From Tsukamurella paurometabola (lineage in GTDB: Bacteria > Actinomycetota > Actinomycetes > Mycobacteriales > Mycobacteriaceae): a DNA stretch of 64,000 nt. The DNA is taken from contig NZ_LR131273.1 in the NCBI RefSeq assembly GCF_900631615.1, positions 2,108,001 to 2,172,000 of the forward strand, in the 5' to 3' direction. The notes below the pieces were generated by a model that was not told the DNA's origin, did not search any database, and saw only the letters and a list, made by a program, of their open reading frames with translations. Shown here in pieces: positions 9,401 to 16,557 of the stretch. Position 1 is the first letter of the stretch. Every line of letters begins with the position of its first letter. The translations under genes were made by a program, and so were the position numbers.

Positions 9401-10365
9401 ACGGGGCCCTTACCGTCCAGCGGTGCGGCGCACGCCACGACGGTGGCCTCGGTGGGGCCGTAAGTGTTCCACACCTCGCGGCCGTCCACGGCGAGCCGCT
9501 GCGCCAGTTCGGGCGGGCAGGCCTCGCCGCCGAAGATGAGCAGCCGCACGGCTTCCAGGGCCTCGGCGGGCCACATGGCGGCGAGGGTCGGCACCGTCGA
9601 CACCACGGAGATGTCGCGCGAGACGAGCCAGGGCCCGAGGTCCATTCCGGACCGCACCAGCGACCGCGGCGCGGGTACGAGGCAGGCGCCGTGACGCCAC
9701 GCGAGCCACATCTCCTCGCAGGACGCGTCGAACGCGACGGACAGCCCGGCCAGCACGCGGTCGCCGGGCCGCAACGGCTCGTCCTGCAGGAACAGGCGCG
9801 CCTCGGCATCGACGAAGGCCGCCGAGTTGCGGTGCGTGACGGCCACGCCCTTCGGGGTGCCGGTGGATCCCGAGGTGAAGATGATCCAGGAGTCGTCGTA
9901 GGGCACGGGCAGCCGGTTGCCGGGCTCCACGGTGCCGGCCTCGATCGCGGCCGCCCGCTCCTTGGTCGACGGTGCGCGCCACAGCCCGTCGCCGGTGAAG
10001 ATCGCCGCGGCGTGCGCCTCGCCGAAGACGAGGTCGGCGCGCTCCTGCGGGTCGTCGGCGTCGACCGGGACGTACGCCGCGCCGGCGGCGAGCGTCGAGA
10101 GGATCGCGACGTACAGCGAGCGGTGCCCCGACGGCATGCGGATGCCCACGCGGTCACCGGCCTGCACGCCGCTGCGGCCGAGGAAGTCTGCGCCCTCGAG
10201 CACCTCCTCCCACAGCTCGGAGTAGGTGAGGACGACGTCGCCGTCGTCGATGGCGGGCACCTCGGGGAAGGCGTCCACGGTCGCCCGGAGGATGTCGATC
10301 AGGGTCCGCGGCTCGGGTGCCGAGGCGGACAGCAGGTACTGCGGGGGGATCGCGTTCGGGACCAC
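6457..10365 (-). CDS. Pls/PosA-type single-module non-ribosomal peptide synthetase
   Basis: A 1,302-residue membrane-anchored NRPS. The adenylation domain spans about 25-500: FTSGSTGTPKG at 163-173, NTYGPTEA at 300-307, YRSGD at 384-388, and the catalytic lysine Lys491 in SGKVDRNALP. The carrier domain has the phosphopantetheine Ser545 (EGGGS). Transmembrane helices begin near 605, and hexapeptide-repeat (left-handed beta helix, acyltransferase-like) segments follow, for example near 740-800. This is the architecture of epsilon-poly-lysine synthetase and relatives, which polymerise one amino acid. There is no condensation or thioesterase domain in the usual sense. The GTG start at 10365 has GGAGGAAG nine bases upstream. 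The amino acid used cannot be read reliably. Confidence 0.88.
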   Translation of the reverse strand: MVPNAIPPQYLLSASAPEPRTLIDILRATVDAFPEVPAIDDGDVVLTYSELWEEVLEGADFLGRSGVQAGDRVGIRMPSGHRSLYVAILSTLAAGAAYVPVDADDPQERADLVFGEAHAAAIFTGDGLWRAPSTKERAAAIEAGTVEPGNRLPVPYDDSWIIFTSGSTGTPKGVAVTHRNSAAFVDAEARLFLQDEPLRPGDRVLAGLSVAFDASCEEMWLAWRHGACLVPAPRSLVRSGMDLGPWLVSRDISVVSTVPTLAAMWPAEALEAVRLLIFGGEACPPELAQRLAVDGREVWNTYGPTEATVVACAAPLDGKGPVRIGLPLQGWDLAVVDPATSLPVAVGQSGELVIGGVGLARYLDPAKDAEKYAPMDTLGWERAYRSGDLVRLEPEGLLFEGRADDQVKVGGRRIELGEVDNALQNLPGVSAAAAAVRKNSAGTSMLVGYLASTDPAFDLKAARELLAEQLPAALVPRLALMDELPTRTSGKVDRNALPWPLPGADETDTGDLVGTAAWVAERWSGILGASITSEDADFFAEGGGSLSAAQLVTALREQYPSVTVADLYDHPRLGSLAAYLDSLRPAEVAEPREVRPTPRSTGIAQILLSVPLTTLTGLQWLTWMAIANNVFAWATGSTLLPTLSWWVVLALFLVFITPIGRMALSVIACRLLLGGLKPGVYRRGGPEHLRLWIAERFTAASGAENLSGAPWMIYYARALGATIGRGVDLHALPPVTGMLELGDHASVEPEVDLAGHYLDGDELHIGAISVGEEASIGARSTLLPGAKIGRRAEIGPGSAVFGKVKAKQHWAGSPAEKIGKAEHPWPADRPPRKPYWVWIYGVSSVLLAGLPMVAIGAGLALLGWIVRDDSNLEEAALHALPALPIAVIVSLTVYALLTLIAVRLLAVGLKPGYHAVRSRVGWQVWATERLMDAARTFLFPLYASLLTPIWFRMLGTKVGKDAEISTAMVIPKFTTIGDGSFLADDTMVGSYELGGGWMRIDEAKIGKRAFLGNSGMTGPGRRVPKDGLVAVLSATPSKAKSGSSWLGSPPVRLRRTAGNTDSTFTYNPSFALRVARGSVETARLLAVFVSFGLGLATLVALNYFVINVGWWLAALLSGVTLLVAGAIACCVAAAAKWLVVGRIGREEHPLWSSFVWRNELSDAFVECVAAPWFAHAATGTPILNLWLRMLGAKIGRGVWCETYWLPEADLVTLGDAATVSRGCVVQTHLFHDRIMAMDTVVLGKGATLGPHCVALPASSVGDGATVGPASLVMRGDSVPANTKWQGNPISPWVFNEGKRKRD

Positions 10366-10487
10366 GGTGGCCGACTTCCTCCGGTTATGCAGACGGGCAC
10401 GACAGAGAACACAGAACTTCGCGTTGATTGTGTCAGGTCACAGGAATGCCGCAGCACGGACCGGCGGGGCTAAGCTGGAGACATAGA

Positions 10488-10501
10488 TTACTGGCCAGTA
10501 A
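10488..10501. promoter_or_regulatory. 14-bp palindromic operator upstream of the esterase
   Basis: TTACTGGCCAGTAA is a perfect palindrome 15 bp before the esterase start codon and directly before its AAGGAG ribosome-binding site. This size and position suit a TetR-family repressor acting from elsewhere in the genome; no regulator gene is adjacent. Confidence 0.5.
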
Positions 10502-10516
10502 CAAGGAGTGCTCGAC

Positions 10517-11479
10517 ATGGCCGTCATCGCCCATCGCGGCCGCAGTGTGCGTGCCCTGATCGTGCTGTGGTTCGTCCGGATCGTGATGAAGACGGTGTTC
10601 CGCGTCTTCCCCATGAGTGACCGGACGCTCCCGGTCCTCCGCGCCGCGGAGCCCTATCTGAGCCGCGTGCCCCAGTCGGTGCGCGGCGTCCGGATCGAGA
10701 AGATCACGCTCGGCGGCGTGCCCACCGAGCGGATCGTTCCCGACGGTGACGCGGACCCGCACCCTCGTGCCGCCCTCGTCTATTACCACGGCGGCGCGTT
10801 CATCGGCTGCAACCTGGACACCCACCGTCGGATCGCGGTGCTGCTCGCCCGCGGCCTGCGCGTGCCCGTCTACAACGTCGAGTACCGGCAGTACCCGGAC
10901 GGCGGCGTCGGGACGTCGGTCGCCGACGGCTTCGCCGCCTACCGCGAGCTGCTGGACTCGGGCGAGTTCGACCGGATCCTGGTGGCGGGCGACTCCGCCG
11001 GTGGTTTCGTGTGCGCCAAGGTGATCCAGTACGCGGCCGAGGCCGGCGTCCAGGGGCCGACGGCCTTCGCCGGCTTCTCCCCGTTCCTCGACATCAGCGC
11101 CGAGCTGCCGCGCACCTCGCGGCACGACGCGATGCTCCCGCTCGGCAAGATCCGCAAACTGCGCCGGGTGCTGGGTCGCGGCCCGGAGGACCTGCGCGGC
11201 CCCGAGAACATGACCACCGATGCCACCGCCCGGTACTTCCCGCCGAGCATCCTGTTCGCGGCGAGCCGCGAGGCGCTCGAGCTGGACTCGCTGGAACTGC
11301 ACGCGGCGCTCGACCGCGCCGGCATCGAGAACGAGGTGCACGTCTACGACGGCCAGGTCCACGCCTTCGTCGTGAGCGCGGGCCTCACACCGGAGTCGTG
11401 GGCGGCGTACAAGACCGCGGTCGCCTTCCTCTCCGATCACCTCACCGAGGCCGAGGAGTCGCGCAGCGAAGCGGCCTGA
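10517..11479 (+). CDS. Alpha/beta-hydrolase esterase of the hormone-sensitive lipase family
   Basis: A 320-residue hydrolase. The oxyanion-hole HGG is in VYYHGGAFIGCN, the nucleophile elbow is GDSAGG, and the conserved acid and histidine lie in the C-terminal third (histidine in YDGQVHAFV). It likely hydrolyses carboxylic esters. Actinobacteria carry many such Lip proteins and the substrate is not predictable. The N-terminus has a hydrophobic stretch (ALIVLWFVRIVM) that may associate with the membrane. The ATG at 10517 is chosen because AAGGAG ends six bases before it; a GTG at 10508 sits too close to that site. Its promoter is divergent from the NRPS gene. Confidence 0.88.
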   Translation: MAVIAHRGRSVRALIVLWFVRIVMKTVFRVFPMSDRTLPVLRAAEPYLSRVPQSVRGVRIEKITLGGVPTERIVPDGDADPHPRAALVYYHGGAFIGCNLDTHRRIAVLLARGLRVPVYNVEYRQYPDGGVGTSVADGFAAYRELLDSGEFDRILVAGDSAGGFVCAKVIQYAAEAGVQGPTAFAGFSPFLDISAELPRTSRHDAMLPLGKIRKLRRVLGRGPEDLRGPENMTTDATARYFPPSILFAASREALELDSLELHAALDRAGIENEVHVYDGQVHAFVVSAGLTPESWAAYKTAVAFLSDHLTEAEESRSEAA

Positions 11480-11528
11480 CACTCCCGAAATATCGTCAAT
11501 CGATCATTGCTCATCGTAAACTCGTCGC

Positions 11529-12092
11529 ATGGCTGGTCGATGGACTGTCCGAGGGCCGGCAGCGGCGCTCGCCATGCTGTTCATGGTTCTCGGGATCGGC
11601 GTTGTGGCACCGGGCGTGAGCGGCATCGCCTCCGCGTGCTCGTGCGCGGCCCTGGAGGTCCCGAAGGACCTCGTCGTGATCCACGGAGTGGTCGAGAAAC
11701 AGCTGGTGGGCGCGCGCACCGTCGACATCCAGGTCAAGGTCACGTCGATGTACGGCGCGCCGGCGGAGAAGGTGACCGTCATCCGCGCCGAGTCGGGCAG
11801 CAGCTCGTCGTGCGGCAGCGAGTTCCGCGACGGACAGACGGTCCGCCTGGTCGTCGAACGCGGTGGCCCACGGTGGGAATACGCGACGTGCGCGAACGCG
11901 GTCCTCGGCCGCGCTGATGCGCCCGACGTGACCGGCTCGCCGCCCGGTCCGGGAGCGGAGGAACACCGCCTGCCCGGACCGCCGATGTCGTGGTTCTACT
12001 CGGGGCTCACGTTCGAGGGACTCGCCATCGGTGTGGCGGTGCTCGCGATCGCCGTCATCACGAGCGTGGTGTGGCGCCGCCGCCGCGCCTGA
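11529..12092 (+). CDS. Secreted NTR/TIMP-like protein with C-terminal anchor
   Basis: A 187-residue exported protein. A signal peptide (about 1-36) is followed by ACSCA, the conserved start of bacterial netrin-like (TIMP-type OB-fold) domains. Two further cysteines occur at SSSCGSEF and YATCAN and could form disulphides with the N-terminal pair. A proline-rich linker leads to a C-terminal transmembrane helix (about 160-180) ending WRRRRA, so the domain would face the outside. Its function is unknown; the metalloprotease-inhibitor link of the animal family should not be assumed. A TAAACT element six to seven bases before the ATG suggests a leaderless transcript. Confidence 0.72.
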   Translation: MAGRWTVRGPAAALAMLFMVLGIGVVAPGVSGIASACSCAALEVPKDLVVIHGVVEKQLVGARTVDIQVKVTSMYGAPAEKVTVIRAESGSSSSCGSEFRDGQTVRLVVERGGPRWEYATCANAVLGRADAPDVTGSPPGPGAEEHRLPGPPMSWFYSGLTFEGLAIGVAVLAIAVITSVVWRRRRA

Positions 12093-12099
12093 TCCGCCT

Positions 12100-12834
12100 T
12101 CAGCGGCGGCGATCGATCTCCGCGACGACGGCGCTCTGCCCGCGCGCGACGGCGTGCTCGCGCGCCGTGACGCCCTGCCGGTCCGCGAGGTCGCGCCGGG
12201 CGCCGGCGTCGAGGACGAGGCGGACCGTCTCCACGTGGTTCGCGTCGCCGTTGCCCAGGATCACCGCCTCCAACAGGCACGTCCAGCCCGAATCGTTGAC
12301 GTGATCCACGTCCACCCCGGCCGCGATCAGCAGCTTCACGTTCTCGACGTGCCCGTGCTCGCACGCCGGGATCAGCGCGGTGCCGCGGTACCGGTTGAGG
12401 CTGCGCACGTCTGCTCCGTGCCGCAGGGTCGAGGCCAGGATCTCGGTCATGCCCTCGGCGCCGGCGTAGAGGTAGGCCGAGTCCTGGATGTCGTCCTTGG
12501 CGTTCGGATCCGCGCCCGCGTCCAGCAGCGCCAGCGCGATCTGCGTGTGGCCGGCCTTCGTCGCCGCCACGACCGCCGTCCGGGCGCGGGTGATGCGGAC
12601 CTCCAGGTCCGCGCCGTCGGCGATGGCGGAGCGGGTCGCCGCGAGGTCACCACCGGTCACGGCGCGCACCAGGGCGCGGGTCGCCTCCGGGTTCGGGGTG
12701 GGGCGCACCGTCGATGACGGTGCCGCGACCGGGCTCGACGGGGCCGCCGGCGCGCTCGAGGGCGCCGGTGGGAGGCGCTCGACCGAGCATCCGGCGAGCA
12801 GCACGGCGGCGCCGATCGCGGCGAGGCGCCTCAT
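12100..12834 (-). CDS. Ankyrin-repeat lipoprotein
   Basis: A 244-residue lipoprotein. The signal ends in LLAGC, with Cys16 as the lipidated residue. A Pro/Ser/Ala-rich linker (about 20-48) leads to five or so ankyrin repeats (for example KAGHTQIALALLDAGADPNAKD, EHGHVENVKLLIAAGVDVDHVND). It is probably anchored outside the membrane and binds a protein partner. The ATG overlaps the stop of the upstream deaminase gene (ATGA), so both are made from one transcript. No catalytic domain is present. Confidence 0.85.
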   Translation of the reverse strand: MRRLAAIGAAVLLAGCSVERLPPAPSSAPAAPSSPVAAPSSTVRPTPNPEATRALVRAVTGGDLAATRSAIADGADLEVRITRARTAVVAATKAGHTQIALALLDAGADPNAKDDIQDSAYLYAGAEGMTEILASTLRHGADVRSLNRYRGTALIPACEHGHVENVKLLIAAGVDVDHVNDSGWTCLLEAVILGNGDANHVETVRLVLDAGARRDLADRQGVTAREHAVARGQSAVVAEIDRRR

Positions 12835-13322
12835 GCGTCGACGCCCGCGGCGCGGGCGTGCAGCGCGCGGAGCTCGTCCGCGAGGGACGGCTCCGGGCCG
12901 GCGACGGGCACCCCCGGCGCGACGGCGTTGATCGGCAGCGGCGTCACCGGGGACGGGGCGAGTCCCCACGCGGCGTGCCAGGCGACGAGCTGCTCCGTGC
13001 TCCCCGCGTAGGCGATGCGGCCCAGTCCGACCCAGGCGTGCGCGGCGCTGCACATCGCGCAGTGCTCGCCCGACGTGTAGGTCAGCGCGGCGGCGCGTTG
13101 CGCCGGTGTCAGGTGCTCCGCCGCCCAGCGGGCGATCTCGAACTCGGGGTGCCGCGTCGCATCGCCGCCCGAGACCCGATTGCGGTCCTCGAAGACGATC
13201 ACGCCCTCGTGGACGAGTAGTGAGCCGAAGGGTTCGTCGCCCTCGTCGAGGGCGGCGCGGGCGAGGTCGACGCAGCGGCGGAGGTACGGAAGGTCGGCGG
13301 TGGTGGGCGCGGAGACGATCAT
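12831..13322 (-). CDS. Nucleoside/guanine deaminase-family protein
   Basis: A 163-residue zinc-dependent deaminase of the CDA superfamily. Zinc ligands and the catalytic Glu are visible as HPE (58-60) and Cys88/Cys91 in GEHCAMC. The usual PCxxC is EHCAMC here, so the proline before the first cysteine is missing, which is known in some guanine and cytosine deaminase relatives. It probably deaminates a free purine or pyrimidine base rather than tRNA, judging from the lack of the TadA tRNA-binding tail. It is the first gene of a pair with the ankyrin lipoprotein, and its promoter region is shared with the divergent merR gene. Confidence 0.8.
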   Translation of the reverse strand: MIVSAPTTADLPYLRRCVDLARAALDEGDEPFGSLLVHEGVIVFEDRNRVSGGDATRHPEFEIARWAAEHLTPAQRAAALTYTSGEHCAMCSAAHAWVGLGRIAYAGSTEQLVAWHAAWGLAPSPVTPLPINAVAPGVPVAGPEPSLADELRALHARAAGVDA

Positions 13323-13350
13323 CGTTCGACCGTAGCCCGCCGTCCCGGAC

Positions 13351-13382
13351 TTGACCCTCCCCTCGGGGGGAGACCCCATACT
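13351..13382 (+). promoter_or_regulatory. MerR-type promoter with 20-bp spacer
   Basis: TTGACC (-35) and CATACT (-10) are separated by 20 bp. The spacer contains the inverted repeat CTCCCC-tcgg-GGGGAG (13357-13372). Overlong spacers with a central dyad are the hallmark of promoters untwisted by MerR-family activators. The -10 box ends six bases before the merR GTG codon, so the transcript would be leaderless and self-regulated. Confidence 0.7.
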
Positions 13383-13388
13383 CGACCC

Positions 13389-14213
13389 GTGACCACACCG
13401 GGCCTCATGTCGATCGGGATGTTCTCCCGCGCAACCCTGCTCTCCGTCAAGCAGCTGCGCCGCTACCACGAGCAGGGCGTGCTGGTGCCCGCCGCGATCG
13501 ATCCCGCGACGGGATACCGCCACTACGACGCGGCGCAGGTGCACGACGCCGCGGTGCTCACCCGGCTGCGCGACCTCGATGTGCCGCTCGCGGCGGTGGC
13601 CCGCGTACTCGAGGCGCGCGACCCCGACGTGACCCGCGAGATCCTCGCGGAGCACGAGGCGACGCTGCGCGAGCGTCGCGCCGGCCTGGAGCGGGCCATC
13701 GTCGCACTGCAGGACGCGACCGCCCCCGTCGCGCACACCCCGACCCACCTGCGCGAGTTCGAGGCGGTCGACGCGTTGGAGATCGTCGGCACGGTCGAGC
13801 ACGCGCGGCTCGCCGAGTTCCTCGACGCCGCCTACGACGAGTTGGAGGCGTGCGCGGCCGCCGCGGGCCTGACGGTGACGGGGCCCTCCCTCGCCGAGTA
13901 CCCGGCACAGGTCGCCGAGGTCGAGCAGGTCGCGGCGTTGATCCCGGTCTCCGGTCCGGGCGCGGCGACGGGGCGGGTGCGCAACCGGCGGCTGGGCCGA
14001 GCGCTGTGCGCCGTCGCCGTCCACCACGGCGCGTACGAGCGGTTCGACGAGACCTACGGCCAGCTCGGTGCCTGGGTCGCGCGCAATGCGACCGACGCGC
14101 GCGGCTCGATCATCGAGCGCTACCTCGTGGACCCCTGCGCCGCCGCGGACCCCGCGGACCTGCGCACCGAGATCTGGTGGCCCGTCCAGGCCGCCGCGAC
14201 GAAGGAGAGCTGA
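13389..14213 (+). CDS. MerR-family regulator with GyrI-like effector domain
   Basis: A 274-residue regulator. The MerR winged helix occupies about 8-75 (MFSRATLLSVKQLRRYHEQGVLVPA, TGYRHYDAAQ). A coiled-coil dimer helix follows at about 85-115, and a C-terminal GyrI-like ligand-binding domain at about 120-270. This is the BmrR-like layout that senses cationic or hydrophobic compounds. No cysteine cluster is present, so it is not a SoxR or metal sensor. The GTG start fits the leaderless promoter. It shares a transcript with the VOC gene one base downstream, and may activate it. Confidence 0.85.
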   Translation: MTTPGLMSIGMFSRATLLSVKQLRRYHEQGVLVPAAIDPATGYRHYDAAQVHDAAVLTRLRDLDVPLAAVARVLEARDPDVTREILAEHEATLRERRAGLERAIVALQDATAPVAHTPTHLREFEAVDALEIVGTVEHARLAEFLDAAYDELEACAAAAGLTVTGPSLAEYPAQVAEVEQVAALIPVSGPGAATGRVRNRRLGRALCAVAVHHGAYERFDETYGQLGAWVARNATDARGSIIERYLVDPCAAADPADLRTEIWWPVQAAATKES

Positions 14214-14214
14214 C

Positions 14215-14577
14215 ATGGCCCTGACCCTGCAGATGATCAACCTCGATTGCGCCGACGTCGCCGGACAGGCCGCGTTCTGGTCGCAGGCGCTCGGCGTCCC
14301 CGTCGACGAGAACGACGGCAACGCCTTCATGCGCACCGTCGGCTACGGCAGCCCCGCGCTGCCGCGGATGATGTTCCTCGCGGTCCCCGAGGGGAAGACC
14401 GTGAAGAATCGCATGCACCTGGATCTGGTGGCCGACGACCGCGCCGCCGAGGTCGCGCGCCTGGTCTCACTGGGCGCCACCGCCGTGCGGGAGCACGACG
14501 AGTGGGGCTTCCAGTGGACCGTGCTGCAGGACCCGGAGGGCAACGAGTTCTGCGTCGCGGCCGCCGCGGGACATTGA
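14215..14577 (+). CDS. VOC-superfamily (glyoxalase-like) protein
   Basis: A 120-residue protein with the vicinal-oxygen-chelate fold, in one pair of beta-alpha-beta-beta-beta modules (INLDCADVAGQAAFWSQALG and VLQDPEGNEFCV). Members bind or modify small molecules, for example bleomycin-type antibiotics or glyoxals; the substrate is unknown here. The gene starts one base after the merR stop, which suggests the MerR protein senses the compound that this protein handles. GGAGAG precedes the ATG. Confidence 0.82.
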   Translation: MALTLQMINLDCADVAGQAAFWSQALGVPVDENDGNAFMRTVGYGSPALPRMMFLAVPEGKTVKNRMHLDLVADDRAAEVARLVSLGATAVREHDEWGFQWTVLQDPEGNEFCVAAAAGH

Positions 14578-14587
14578 GGCGGGCCGA

Positions 14588-16456
14588 TCAGGCCGCCTGG
14601 TCGGCGAACTGGGTGCGGTAGAGCTCCGCGTACCGGCCGCCGCGTGCGAGAAGCGTCTCGTGCGTGCCGCGCTCGACGATGCGGCCGGCCTCCAGCACCA
14701 GGATCTGGTCCGCGGCGCGGATCGTCGACAGCCGGTGCGCGATCACCAGGGAGGTGCGATCCGCCAGCGCCTCGCCGAGCGCGGCCTGCACCGCGGCCTC
14801 GGACGTCGAGTCCAGGTGCGCCGTCGCCTCGTCGAGGATCACGACCGACGGCTGCGCGAGCAGCAGTCGCGCGATCGTGAGGCGCTGGCGCTCGCCGCCC
14901 GAGAGCCGGTAGCCGCGCTCGCCGACGACGGTGTCCAGACCGTCCGGGAGGTGCTCGACGAGATCCTCGAGGCGAGCTCGGCGCAGGGCGTCGCGGATCT
15001 CGTCGTCGGTCGCGTCCGGATTCGCGAGCAGCAGGTTCGCCCGGATGGTGTCGTGGAACAGGTGGCCGTCCTGCGTCACCAGGCCGACGGCGGAATGCAG
15101 GCTCCGGGCGGTGATGTCGCGCAGGTCGACGCCGTTCAGGGTGATCGAGCCCGCGTCCGGGTCGTACAGCCGCGTGGCGAGCTGCGCGATCGTCGACTTC
15201 CCGGCGCCCGAGCTGCCGACCAGTGCGACCATCGAGCCGGGCGCCGCCGTGAACTCGATGCCGTGCAGCACCGTCTCGCCGCCGCGGGTGTCGAGCTGCG
15301 CGACCTCCTCCAGCGAGGCGAGGGAGACCTTCTCGGCGGACGGGTAGGCGAAGTCGACACCGTCGAAGCGCAGCTCCGTCGGGCCCTTGGCGATGGTGCG
15401 CGCGTCCGGGGTATCGCGCACCATCGGCTCCAGGTCGAGCACCTCGAAGACCCGCTCGAACGAGACCAGGGCCGTCATGACCTCGACCCGGGCGTTGGCG
15501 AGCGCGGTGAGCGGCACGTACAGGCGGGTGAGCAGCAGCGCGAGGGCGACGACCGCGCCGGCCTGCAGGTCGCCGCGGATCGCGTAGAAGCCCCCGAGGC
15601 CGTAGACCAGGGCCAGTGCGAGCGAGCTGACCAGCGTCAGCATGGTCACGAAGGTCATGCGGGCCATCGCCGTGCGGACGCCGATGTCGCGGACCGCCCC
15701 TGCGCGCCAGGCGAACTCGTGCGACTCGATCTCCGGTCGGCCGTACAGCTTGACCAGCGTGGCGCCGGGAGCGGAGAAGCGTTCGGTCATCTGGTCGCTC
15801 ATGGAGGCGTTGTGCCGGGCCGCGCGGCGCGACATCGCGGCGATCTTCCGGCCCATGCTGCGCGACGGGATGATGAAGACCGGCAGCAGCACCAGCGCGA
15901 GCAGCGTGATCTGCCATGAGATGCTGAGCATGACACCCAGCGTGAGCGCCAGGGTGACCACGTTGGTCACGACACCGGCGAGGGTGTCGGAGAAGGCGCG
16001 TTGCGCGCCGAGCACGTCGTTGTTGAGGCGGCTGACCAGCGCTCCGGTGCGGGTGCGCGTGAAGAAGGCCACCGGCATCGTCTGGACGTGGTCGAAGACC
16101 GCGGTGCGGAGCTGGTAGATGAGGCCCTCGCCGATGCGCGACGAGAACCATCGCGAGAGCAGGTCCACACCGGCGCCGACGATCGCGATGAGGGCGATGA
16201 GCAACGCCAATCGGACGACGGTGCTCGTGGGGCCACCGCCGACGATCCGGTCCACCACCTTGCCCGCGAGCAGCGGCGTGGCGACCGCGAGCAGCGCCGA
16301 GAAGACGGAGAGCAGGAGGAACGCGGTCAGGCGCCCGCGGTGCGGGCGGACGAAGGGACCCATCCGACGCAGCGTCTCGCTCGGGCGGCGCGACGGTGCG
16401 TCCAGCGACCGGTTGGTCTGATACAGCGTGCTCCACGCGACCGATTCCATGCTCAT
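14588..16456 (-). CDS. Multidrug/lipid-type ABC exporter (fused permease-ATPase)
   Basis: A 622-residue half-transporter that would dimerise. Six transmembrane helices lie in about 30-340, and the ATPase follows in about 370-615: Walker A LVGSSGAGKST near 410, signature LSGGERQR, Walker B VVILDEATAHLD, and the switch histidine in VIAHRLS. It exports hydrophobic compounds or lipids. Its promoter carries a SoxR-like box with a 19-bp spacer, which points to induction by redox-active compounds. It converges on the VOC gene. Confidence 0.9.
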   Translation of the reverse strand: MSMESVAWSTLYQTNRSLDAPSRRPSETLRRMGPFVRPHRGRLTAFLLLSVFSALLAVATPLLAGKVVDRIVGGGPTSTVVRLALLIALIAIVGAGVDLLSRWFSSRIGEGLIYQLRTAVFDHVQTMPVAFFTRTRTGALVSRLNNDVLGAQRAFSDTLAGVVTNVVTLALTLGVMLSISWQITLLALVLLPVFIIPSRSMGRKIAAMSRRAARHNASMSDQMTERFSAPGATLVKLYGRPEIESHEFAWRAGAVRDIGVRTAMARMTFVTMLTLVSSLALALVYGLGGFYAIRGDLQAGAVVALALLLTRLYVPLTALANARVEVMTALVSFERVFEVLDLEPMVRDTPDARTIAKGPTELRFDGVDFAYPSAEKVSLASLEEVAQLDTRGGETVLHGIEFTAAPGSMVALVGSSGAGKSTIAQLATRLYDPDAGSITLNGVDLRDITARSLHSAVGLVTQDGHLFHDTIRANLLLANPDATDDEIRDALRRARLEDLVEHLPDGLDTVVGERGYRLSGGERQRLTIARLLLAQPSVVILDEATAHLDSTSEAAVQAALGEALADRTSLVIAHRLSTIRAADQILVLEAGRIVERGTHETLLARGGRYAELYRTQFADQAA

Positions 16457-16463
16457 GCATACA

Positions 16464-16494
16464 AGGCTAGGACCTCAAGTTACGTTGATGTCCA
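16464..16494 (-). promoter_or_regulatory. SoxR-like promoter of the ABC exporter
   Basis: On the minus strand TGGACA (-35) and TAGCCT (-10) are 19 bp apart. The spacer holds CCTCAAGTTACGTTGATG (16473-16490, plus-strand reading), which matches the enterobacterial SoxR box CCTCAAGTTAACTTGAGG at 15 of 18 positions. The -10 box lies seven bases before the exporter's ATG, so the mRNA would be leaderless. No soxR gene is in the window. Confidence 0.65.
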
Positions 16495-16557
16495 GTCCGT
16501 TCGCCGTGGGCGAATACGCACTCGCGCCAGGGTGTCGATCCGGGGGAGACTGCACCG

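Noticed and set aside
6613-10473. Open frame of 1,286 codons antisense to the NRPS gene
   Set aside because: It mirrors the NRPS gene, has an Arg/Gly/Ala/Asp-rich composition without domains, and is an effect of high GC.
13389-14213. The MerR protein as the SoxR that reads the box at 16473
   Set aside because: It has a GyrI-like effector domain and no C-terminal cysteine cluster, so it cannot hold the SoxR iron-sulfur centre.
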